Below the pieces are notes generated by a model, which did not search any database, was not told where the DNA came from, and was given only the letters and a program-made list of their open reading frames with translations. From Spirogloea muscicola (taxonomy: Eukaryota; Streptophyta; Zygnematophyceae; Spirogloeales; Spirogloeaceae): a stretch of 31,966 bases of DNA. Of this stretch, positions 23,925 through 31,966 are shown piece after piece. Every line of letters begins with the position of its first letter. The first letter of the stretch is position 1. The DNA is taken from NCBI GenBank assembly GCA_009602725.1, contig WELB01000058.1, positions 370,345-402,310 of the forward strand. Direction: 5' to 3'. Both the position numbers and the translations under genes were made by a program.

Positions 23925-24498
23925 TCCTGCCACGTAGTATTTCGTACCAGTGACCAATATTGGTCCACCAGTGCAATGTCCAATGCTCGCGTTTTAGCGT
24001 TACAAGGAGCCGTGTCAAGGTGTGTTAGCGAGGTGTTAGCAAGAAAGTGCTCTCTTCCTAAGTCTTACTAGCTTTGAGTTGCTGCACTCGCTGTTCCTGT
24101 ATGAGCAGCCAGGAGCCTGCCGTAGAGCTTCTGGTGGACTGACTCGAGCTTTGTTGGCTGAGCTAGTCGGCTGGGCCGCTTTGCACCAGAAAGCTGGTCG
24201 ATCTTTAGCCTTTGGCAGAAAAGCTTGTTCATTTGCCTTCCGGTATTCGGGCATCACTTAGCGACCTCTACGAGCTGACTCGTGGTTACTGAGCGGGTCA
24301 GCTTAGCAGCAGGTGTTATACATCTATCGATGTGCTTGCCTTTGTACTTGGCCACACAGGCCCTCCATCGCTCAATACCCACTCCATTTGTTTCCTTTGG
24401 GAAAGCCACTTCCGCCATGTTCTCCTTCACAAATCTCAGTAATTATCAACAGTCAACTTCGTCGCCCTTTGCATCCAGGACGCAGAACGTCCGCCGCC
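23925..24498 (+). promoter_or_regulatory. Intergenic region: PITH 3' end and LRR-gene promoter
   Basis: 574 bases between two tandem plus-strand genes. The left part should hold the PITH 3'UTR. The right part holds the 24329-24370 block shared with the PITH promoter, then a short GC-rich run up to the start codon. No coding sequence is recognised. Confidence 0.5.
24329..24370 (+). repeat. Shared upstream block, copy 2
   Basis: GATGTGCTTGCCTTTGTACT followed by TGGCCACACAGGCCCTCCATCG; the counterpart of 21411-21452. It ends about 128 bases before the LRR gene's ATG. Confidence 0.75.
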
Positions 24499-26921
24499 AT
24501 GGCGCCGCCGCCGCCGCAGCCGGAGGCGCCAGCGCCCAGCGCGGCGGACGGCGCCGCCGNCCGCGCGCTGCACCCCGCCGCCGAGGCCCTGCCGCGTCTC
24601 TGCGCGCGCTACGCCGGCCTCGCCGCCGTCGCGCTCGACTACGGCGGCTGGTCGTCGGCCGACGGCCCCCAGGTCGACGACGCCGGTGAGCTAACGACGA
24701 CTACTGGCGGCGGCCGCCGAGACGGAGGAGGAGCGTCGCTAACGGCGAGCTCTGGCCGTGGTTGATTGGGAGCCTCCAGGGCTGCTGACCGTCGCGACGT
24801 ACTGCCGCAACCTGCAAGAGGTCTCCCTCAGCTACTGCGTGTACGTCACTGATGCGGGTGAGGCCCTCAGGCCATGCAAGCAGAGACCCTAGGGTCGCAA
24901 TGGCTGGCAACGTCATTCTCGTGTACCCAAACACGCCAGCGCTAAGTCTAGGCTGCGACACTTGGTGTAGTGAGGGACTGCATACAACTTGGCTTTGTCA
25001 CCAGCTCGCTGGTCTTTAAGGGAGTCAACGACTTTACCTGTGGTGCTGGCTAGTAGTGGAGCTAGAGCCACTACATGATGTGACATCAACGTTCAGATGC
25101 AATGGGCTAGGCAACGGCAGGGCCAGTCTTCACATATTTCTGTTTTTTAGATGTAATGTGCTAGGCAACGGCAGGGCCAGTTTTCATGTATCTCTGTAAT
25201 CTACCTCTCCTGTGGCATTCACAGGAACACTTATAACGATATCGTCATAATTGGTCTAGTCTTGGCTGGCTGTGCAGGGGTGGCGCACTTGTCCTCCTGC
25301 CCCGCACTGGCGACCCTGCGCCTCAACTTCATGCCCGGGGTGTCCGGCCGCGGCCTCCTCTCTGTTGTCTCCCGCTGCCGCGCGCTGCAACGACTGCACA
25401 TTGAGCAGTGCATGAGTGTTGGGAGGTGATGCAGCAAAGCAGCCTTTCATCTCGAAGTTTTCCAAAAGGGTTCTGCCTGCACCTAAGTAATGCTGTGTTT
25501 TACCAGCCAGGTGGCCAGCAGACCATTGTGGTTTTGGCACAGAAATGAGCAAGACAGACGGCTTTATGAAAGCCTCGTCTTGTGCCTGTGTCAGCAGCGC
25601 AGAGTGGCTTGAGTTTCTCGGACGCAATAGGAGGAGCCTAAGGCAGCTCGGCATGGTTCGATGCCGTGGTCTTGGCGAGGACGATCTTGCCCGGCTGGGC
25701 AGGGGCTGGGAAGAGCTCGAAGAACTTGAGTTTGCGCTGGATGCTTACATGCGGTCAGTGTGTATTCCCTCGGTATAGCTCTTTGCTTCTGTTTGTCACC
25801 TGTCAGTCTTTCTCTTTTCCACTCTGCGCAATACAATCAGGTGTCTCTGTAGGTTGATAACATCATCGATTCACACAGAGTACTGCTGAGCCGGGCTGGA
25901 GGTCCAATCGACTACCTCGCAAGGCTTAGCATAAGCTGCAACAGACTGAAGGTGCCAATCCCAGTCTCAACCTAAGCTTGTTCCAGGGTGTTGAGCCCCC
26001 CGTATGCGTAAGATGTGGAGTCTATGCTAGGGGTTGTAACCAGCTTGTCTTACCTATACTTTGTAGATTGACAAGTGACAGCACTGTTGCTCACTGTCTC
26101 CTCGTGATGCCTTCATGCCATGCGGGTTGCTGCATCCAAGGACAAACTTGCGGGAGATCTCTCATATTCTGTTCAATTTGCAGACAATCAGGACTAGGGT
26201 TGCAATCCTGTGCATGTCTTACTGTGCTCGCATGGGGAGGCTCTTGCAGATTGAGGTGCTCGAAGTGCTTAGCCTATTCGTCAGATTCTCAAAGAGGGGC
26301 TGGATGCCTCTAACTCTCGCTATACCACATTGCCGCTCTTGCAGGTTCTGAGGCTGGACTGTGGGGGCACAAATGCAGGGGAGAGCACGCTGCAGACCAT
26401 CGCCCACTGCCCCCACCTCCTTCAGCTACACCTGAGCAACTTCCTCGCCGCAAGCCCCCACATCTTCCAGCTGGTGGTGTCATCCGAGCTCACTGAGCTC
26501 CGCATATTGGGCTTGCGCCCCAGCAGCCTCTGCCCTCCCGCACATGTTGCATGGGAAGGAGCGCTGTTGAAGCTGGCCTCCCGTTGCCAGCAACTGGCTG
26601 TTGTGGAACTGAAGGCTGACAGGAGTGATTCCACACTGGTACTGCTTACCTTCCTCTTTGCAGCTGATGGTTGGGGTTCCTTTAAGCAGTACTTCTTAGG
26701 AATTGAGCAATTTCAGGTGGAGCGTGGCTCTTGCTACAAACCCCTGACACCAATTTTCTTCAGGCTTTTCAGTCGGGGCCCATGGCACATACTAAATCGG
26801 GTACTTGCAAAACTTTTGTTTTTTTCAGGCTCTACCGCTTGGAGTAGAGGGAAGCTTCTTTGCACAGATGAAAGCGATGTGCCCAGATCTGCATGTGCTC
26901 CACATTGATGGTGGCCACTGA
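24499..26921 (+). CDS. Leucine-rich-repeat protein (cysteine-containing LRR, F-box/LRR-like without a visible F-box), 8 exons
   Basis: Probably a protein-interaction scaffold with a ribonuclease-inhibitor-like fold; partner unknown. Exons 24499-24685, 24780-24857, 25278-25425, 25595-25753, 25879-25951, 26184-26255, 26345-26638 and 26829-26921 give 367 residues plus stop. The ATG is in a good context (gccgccATGG). Repeats of the LxxLxLxxC type follow one another: LQEVSLSYCVYVTDAG, VAHLSSCPALATLRLNF, LLSVVSRCRALQRLHIEQC, LRQLGMVRCRGLGEDDLARL, LLQLHLSNF, and finally LHVLHIDGGH at the C-terminus. The first 30 or so residues are Pro/Ala-rich. I see no F-box, although this repeat type is common in F-box and AMN1-like proteins. 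Codon 21 contains an undetermined base (n at 24560, GNC). Exon 4 could begin at 25598 instead of 25595, with one Ser fewer. The exon at 26184-26255 fits the LRR pattern least well. Confidence 0.82.
25095..25197 (+). repeat. Tandem duplication of a 49-base unit in LRR-gene intron 2
   Basis: Copies at 25095-25143 and 25149-25197, both containing gctaggcaacggcagggcca, differ at about seven positions and are separated by five T residues. They are entirely intronic. Confidence 0.9.
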
Positions 26922-27805
26922 GTGCAAAGTCACATCATAGACCACAGCAAGATCTGCTTCATCCACGCTGTATATGCAGGGCTTGACTCGGTGGCGAACC
27001 GAGGTAAATCTGTCCTAGTGCCCTTTGAGACACATATGAGCACGTATAGAAGTGCTGATGCATCGTCTTCTGCGCAATTTGCGAAGCTCAGGACCAAACT
27101 TGATAGTACAGGTGTGTGTATGCTTGGTGAGGCAAGTCATATGAAACAATCTGAAATATGCTGTGTGACAGGTTGACAACCAACTCAGCTGAAAGCGACT
27201 GTACTGACCCGCTTCTTGTGTGAGTGGCTTTGCTGTACAGGTTAGCACACCTGCCAAGCGGAGTCCTGCCTAGATCTTAACCTTCTGTGACATCAAGGCT
27301 GAGCTACCTTACTTAGGCTGCATGTTCCTGCTTACACTGGCCACCTTCTACAAGCGCGTCAAGTCAATGTTCTATGCAATGGCTCCCTGTAAGTAATTGT
27401 CATAGTCGAGTACATCTTAGATCACTTAACATTCCACAAGCACTGGTAGTGGCGATAACACTTTGGCAGCGCACTAGCCAAGTCCACTGTGAACAGACAT
27501 GGGAGGAGTTAGGGTTGTAGAGGCAGGTGGCAGCACCACTACTAGTGCTGCTCAAAGAGGCCTGTGTCTATTTCAGCAGATGCTTAGAAACAAACATACG
27601 TAGTTTGACAAATGCTGCGCCTACTCTAGTTGCCTCTTCCTACAACTTGTGACCCTCTCACTATCATCTTGTTTCTGGGTCCTCATTGTGCAGAAATTGA
27701 TGGTCTGACTTTGACAACCAAGCAAGCTCCAAGTATTCACGTCTCAAAACATAGCCTCAATGTAGGCTGAACTTGTAAAGCCACTGCACTAGGGGGACGG
27801 CTCCA

Positions 27806-27890
27806 AACTTCCTCAGAGGAGCAGAGACCAAAGTCAAGGAGCTATGTCTTGAATATTGTCCACGAATGGGACAATATTCTGTGCAGATGT
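27806..27890 (+). pseudogene. Possible leucine-rich-repeat gene fragment
   Basis: The frame starting AAC TTC CTC reads N-F-L-R-G-A-E-T then KVKELCLEYCPRMGQYSVQ. The LCLEYCPRM portion fits a cysteine-containing LRR. No matching start, stop or flanking exon was found, and a perfect hairpin overlaps it. Low confidence. Confidence 0.3.
27851..27879. repeat. Perfect 11-bp inverted repeat with 7-base loop
   Basis: GAATATTGTCC (27851-27861), loop acgaatg, GGACAATATTC (27869-27879). Every stem position pairs. Confidence 0.9.
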
Positions 27891-28121
27891 ACATGCTGCC
27901 ATGTTGCAATTTTGCTCTACTTTGTTGTCATGGGTGAGAATCAATTCTGGCCACCACCTCGCCCTCCCACGCATCATCTCAGTCAGAAAGAGATTCCTGG
28001 AAAGGGAAAGCTTGTGGATGCTAAAAGAACCTGGTAATTGAGAGAGTAAATTTCCTATCACTAGAACACATATGAGAAGCTTATATAAATTGCTAGGAAT
28101 ACGGCTGAGGTCCAGTGTCTG

Positions 28122-28430
28122 CTAAAGAAGCTGATTTGCGCATGAGGCCATTGAGACTCCCCTTGAACGTTCGAACGAGGAAGAGTCAACCTTGTTCAGG
28201 GAAGGCGAGTCAATACCAGGCGCAAAGTGGTAGTAGGTCATGGATGAGAAAGTAGACATTGAGGCCCTTTGCTGTGGTTGCCGTGTGGCCCAGCCTAGTA
28301 GGAATTCCGAGAAGTCTTCCTGCTCTGGCTGCTCCTGAAGTTGCTCCTGTCGATCACGTTCAGCAGCCTCCGCTTCTTGTCTCCTCCTCTCAGAGTCCTC
28401 AACTGGACGTTTTCCTATTTCCGAATGACC
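28122..28430 (-). CDS. Possible terminal exon of an unrecognised minus-strand gene
   Basis: An open frame ending in a stop at 28122 follows a candidate acceptor (GGAAATAG|GAAAACG near 28421). It begins KRPVEDSERRRQEAEAAERD, continues with a Gln/Glu-rich charged helix (RQEQLQEQPEQEDFSEFLLG), then a Ser-rich segment with YYHFAPGIDSPSLNK and an end MASCANQLL. The composition looks protein-like, not random, but I recognise no family and found no upstream exon in 28450-29780. It could instead be a chance ORF. Confidence 0.3.
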   Translation of the reverse strand, partial: GHSEIGKRPVEDSERRRQEAEAAERDRQEQLQEQPEQEDFSEFLLGWATRQPQQRASMSTFSSMTYYHFAPGIDSPSLNKVDSSSFERSRGVSMASCANQLL

Positions 28431-28445
28431 AGCAGACCACCCCAT

Positions 28446-29781
28446 CTCGATGGGTCAGGCGCAGAGCTCATGGCGGCACACAGATTCTGACGTCACAGAT
28501 CAAGTCACAGTCACACAGACAGAACAGGCTCCTCCTTCATTAAGTCACGCATCCAAACAGTCACACAGACAGTTCAGGCTCCGCTCTCACTCATAGACTG
28601 GCAGCCATAGCTAATGGTGCGACGGAGCAGCGGTCGCCTTGCATCAATATTGGCAACTATACCCAATGTACGAGACCACTCCTCAACACAGGGAGCCCAC
28701 ACAGCTCACTAGGCTGAGTCAGATAACAATCCAGCCTAAAGCGCTGTTTCATCATACTACTATTTGATATATTCTGTCACAAGTGCCTGTAATCATGCGA
28801 TGGCTTTGGGCACCAGAGGGAGCAAGATGTGGCTTGGGCAACCGCAAGTGCAACAGGGTGGACCTCTGCAGTATAACCAGAGCAGCTTTGCTGTGACCTG
28901 GCATGCTTTGAAACTATTTACCCCATGGGACCCACGGTCTCTCTGTCCAAGAGATAATAGAAAGTACTAGCCATGCAGTACAAGCCTGGAATGCAAGCTT
29001 ATCAGGTTCGCCTATAGTTCCTGTGTAATCTTGTCATAGTTACGAACATGCATGCCGAGCAGGTGTCATTTACATAATAGTTGGCACCAATTTTATGCAC
29101 ACCTCGCAAGTAATGCCTGCACGGTGTGACATGCAGCAGCACTGGCAAGACAAAGCTGGCAGAGCTGCAAGACCGGACTTGCTAGCAGCTAATTCTGGTA
29201 TTAAAACCGGCGAACTTTCCCACCTGCCTTCGTGAAGAGGGCCATAACAGAACCGCACTCTTACAGTCTGAAAAAGCCAGAGATATGCTAAGATGGAAGG
29301 TTGTTACTGGAAGATCATGCACAGTATGCAACACATAAAGTAGAATCAAGTGAAGATATATATATTATACATATATTGACCTGCATATTGACCCGCTTGC
29401 ACAGGGGCCAGTTGATTTTAGAAGACGTGAACAAAGCTAAGAGCAAAGCACAGCATCTACATAATTGTGGCTGATCAGAAGTTCAGAAGTTGAAATCTAA
29501 GTTTGGGAGTGAAGGAAGTATCAACTCTATGAAGGAACTAAATTACATGTATGGAATGAAAAATGTATGAAACAATCAATAGGAACGTTCAAAAGATGAC
29601 TGGCAGCATAACGACATGCTGCAGACTCTGCAGCTAGCAGCCAGTGCCACGGACTCAAAATTAGACTGCCCAGATAATGACCTACAATGTGTAGGTAATA
29701 CAATTAAATTGCTGCGCACAGATTCCAGCAGCATAAAGTATGTACATCTCTTCTGTCAATGAGTTGGGTACTCATCATCCA
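28446..29781. other. Intergenic region without recognisable genes
   Basis: AT-richer sequence with many stops in all frames and an AT-rich patch at about 29355-29380 (tatatatattatacatatat). It should hold the 3'UTR of the hydrolase gene at its right end. Nothing else is supported. Confidence 0.5.
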
Positions 29782-31831
29782 TCAAGATAGCGACTCCACA
29801 AATTGAGAGACAGCCTCAGTGAAGTCATGAGGATATTCCTCCTGCAGATGACCAGCAGTGCGGTGGCCCGCAGGGCTATAAATGCGGCTGATATGAACTG
29901 CTGCAACACAGCGCAGCCAACAGAAGAGCTGCCACAGATTCTGCATGCTTAATGCTGTGAGTGAGGTGAACTTGTGGCACGGTTTGCTTACATGGGGCAT
30001 GTGCCCGCAGCTCGTGATGGACTTGTATATAACACTTGTCACGCTATCCAGCTGGGCCCTGAGGGTGCTGACCATCTCTTTGGTCACCACCTTGTCCTCT
30101 TCGCCTTGCACAATTAACACTGCATTTGCAAGTGGCGCCCATGACTAAAATCAAAGTAAGGTAGGTATGCATAAGAAGGTGTGCAGCTGCTCTGGCACAG
30201 CAGCCTGTCCTGGGCCAGAACACCAAGCTCACTTACCAGGGCACTTGAGAGCGTGCAGGCGATGCACGTAGGGCTCAAAGTCGAGGTGCTGATACAGGAG
30301 TAGGATGCCCTTGTCCCAGTCATCCGTGCCCATCGGCCGAATGTAGCCGCGAATCGCATCCTGTGTTGCCAATGTTTGGTCATAGTACCCAAAGGACTCT
30401 CCGCGCATCACCGCATCTCTCCTCTGTCTATACTGCAAAACGGAGGTGGGCCAAGAGTGCATGCGGTTATTTGCACCTCATACAACAAGCATTGCAAGTT
30501 CTCAGTCCCTTGTTTGCATGGGCTGCTCATGCTGCTGTCTAGAAGAGTCAAAAGTGTCAAGGAAAGCCTGGGAATTTGCAGCTAAGCCAAAGCAGACCCC
30601 ACGTAGCAAAATCACAACAAAGCACAGTCGCTTCTTGACAACGTCAAGGCCTACTGCAATATGTCTAGATACATGAGGCTGATGGTGTTTCCGTCTTGCG
30701 TCACGACACGGATGACAAATGCTCAGGACTAACAACCATCTATCCAATGAGGTGTCCATCTGTCCTGGGCAGTGACTGCTAACTGCTGCATGTGGGGTGG
30801 GCCGGTGGAGGGAGGGGGGGCCAAAGTAGAGATGCACCTGGCGGCGAATGTAATTGAGGCCAGCCCAAGGGACGCGCAGAATAAGTCTCGTGTAGAGCAG
30901 TCGAAGCTGCGTACTCAAGTCAAGGTTCTGTATGAATCTTTGGGTCTCAAAAATGCCCGGGGATGTCAGCACAAGGCCAGCGATCCTCTCAGGTGAACTC
31001 AGCGCTGCCTCCAGGGCCACTGCAGCGCCTGCCGAGTGGCTGCATATTGACAGGGAAGCAGCTTACCACTTTGATCTCAGAGGAGCATCTAGAAAAGGCT
31101 TGAGAGCAACTTGGCCATGCTGCTGCCCAATGAAAGGCTGACAGGAGACAGTTATGAAAGCAATTAAAAAAGATTGCAGATCTTAAAACACAAGTAGTGC
31201 TTACAAAGTCAGGATTATTGTATTCGAAGCACAGGCAAGCTCCTGGAATGAACTAGCAGAGGAAGACAGCTCACCCAACAAGTGTCGCGACCTCCACGCC
31301 GAGTGCGTCCATGAGCGCAACAGTCAGCTCGGCCGCACCAGCCGTCGTGTAGGGGTTGAGCTTGCCGTCGCCCACATCGAGCGGCCTGGACGACAGGCCA
31401 AAGGGGGGGCGGTCGAAGGCGATCACCCGGGCGCCGCCGGGCAGCGCGTCTGCCAGGGGCTTCAGGACGAGGCGCCACGAGAACTCACTGCCGGCGAACC
31501 CATGCAGCAGAATGAGCGTCGGGGTCTGCGCCGGCCTCGCCGACGGCGATGGGCTGCCACCGGCATCCACAGTAGCACCGCCTGGCACCAGCTGGGCGTG
31601 CTGCTGCTCTGCCTCAGTGGCTGCAGGTTGCCCCACATAGGCCTCCTTGTAGTGCACGACGACGCCCGCGACGTCCACGAACTTGCTGTCGGCGTCGGCG
31701 AGGTCCCGAGCCGGCACCGTGTCCGAGAGGACCGCCGGGGGCAGCTGCAGCCAGACCTGCGCGGGGAGCGGACGGTAATGCTTGCCATGAGGCCGACTGT
31801 TGAGCGGCCGAATTGAACCACGGTCGTTCAA
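29782..31831 (-). CDS. Alpha/beta-hydrolase-fold protein, at least 5 exons; 5' end unresolved
   Basis: Serine hydrolase of the alpha/beta fold; substrate unknown. Exons in transcript order are about 31831-31275, 31039-30838, 30432-30237, 30119-29992 and 29841-29782. All phases join from VWLQLPPAVL (31756) to the stop. The oxyanion-loop motif LILLHGFAGSEFSWR is followed by IAFDRPPFGLSSRP. The nucleophile elbow GHSAG is created by the splice GG|C between exons 1 and 2. The acid is in VLIVQGEEDKVV and the catalytic His in SCGHMPH, so the triad is complete. The C-terminus is EEYPHDFTEAVSQFVESLS. The upstream frame is open only to 31840 and has no ATG, so a splice acceptor (for example CGCGCAG ending at 31757) must bring in a first exon from the last 200 bases or beyond the window. 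That exon could carry a targeting peptide. Confidence 0.88.
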
Positions 31832-31966
31832 ATGTGAGCCTTATGAGCGGCAGTCGAGCCGCGCGAGAATCTGTTGCTGCCACGTCGGCACTCGGCGGCG
31901 TGCAGAGCGGCGGCGGCGGCACGGAGGCGGCCGAGTGCCAGAGCCGGCGGCGTCGGCGGCGCCGGC
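31832..31966 (-). other. GC-rich edge: 5' region of the hydrolase gene
   Basis: Strongly GC-rich with GGC runs, like the start islands of other genes here. It probably holds the first exon or promoter of the hydrolase gene, but no ATG-led frame can be joined within the window. Confidence 0.4.

Larger units (their letters stand above)
26922..28121. other. Unassigned region with a possible LRR-gene relic
   Basis: No complete gene could be assembled. Exon-like pieces on the plus strand are 27273-27391 (open, ending in FYKRVKSMFYAMAPCK before a stop), 27806-27890, and an open stretch to 28041 reading RKRFLERESLWMLKEPGN. The piece at 27806-27890 contains KVKELCLEYCPRMGQ, which has the LxxLxLxxC repeat pattern and resembles the LRR protein just upstream (CMSYCARMG). 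It could be a decayed duplicate, or an uncalled gene with exons I cannot join. Confidence 0.35.

Noticed and set aside
29355-29380. AT-rich tatatata patch as a promoter
   Set aside because: No plus- or minus-strand gene start follows within a reasonable distance; simple AT sequence is enough to explain it.

Overview
This window is nuclear genomic DNA from a eukaryote, most likely a green alga (Chlorophyta; a trebouxiophyte-like alga is my guess, not proven). The reasons are dense spliced genes on both strands with GT-AG introns of about 90-420 bases, plant-type versions of several families (golgin with a GRAB domain, PITH protein close to the land-plant form, plant-type ribosomal protein S9), and one protein with a probable chloroplast transit peptide. 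There are no operons, tRNAs or CRISPR arrays. I rebuilt the genes by joining exons by hand. In six of the eight a full ATG-to-stop frame closes exactly; the 5' ends of the other two are unresolved.

Layout, left to right: (1) 151-4048 +, phosphatidylinositol transfer protein, 12 exons including an 8-base microexon, with a Ser/Pro-rich tail of about 200 residues; (2) 4666-5982 -, 40S ribosomal protein S9 (uS4), 4 exons, convergent with the first gene; (3) 6728-12197 +, long coiled-coil golgin ending in a GRAB domain, about 17 exons, divergent from RPS9 across a 745-base GC-rich, CGG-repeat-bearing promoter region; (4) 13109 to at least 15902 -, ten-helix EamA/DMT transporter with a very unusual Ala-rich tail of about 370 residues; (5) a GC island at 16.1-17.3 kb; (6) 17794-18879 +, a 167-residue probable plastid protein with one C-terminal membrane helix; (7) about 3 kb without a recognisable gene, holding dispersed short repeats and an 851-base assembly gap inside a GC island; (8) 21959-23924 +, PITH-domain protein, 8 exons; (9) 24499-26921 +, leucine-rich-repeat protein, 8 exons; (10) 26.9-29.8 kb, mostly unassigned, with a possible LRR relic and one minus-strand exon-like ORF; (11) 29782 to about 31831 -, alpha/beta hydrolase with a full catalytic triad, its 5' end unresolved at the window edge.

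The genes do not form one pathway. The lipid-transfer protein and the golgin both belong to membrane traffic around the Golgi, but their closeness is probably chance. A shared architecture is visible: start codons lie in GC-rich islands, several first coding exons are tiny (20, 28 and 21 bases), and gene bodies are much less GC-rich. The most unusual non-coding signal is a cluster of a repeated element with core GGGCTGGC between 16.2 and 21.6 kb. The most unusual coding signals are the 8-base microexon and the Ala-rich tail on the transporter.
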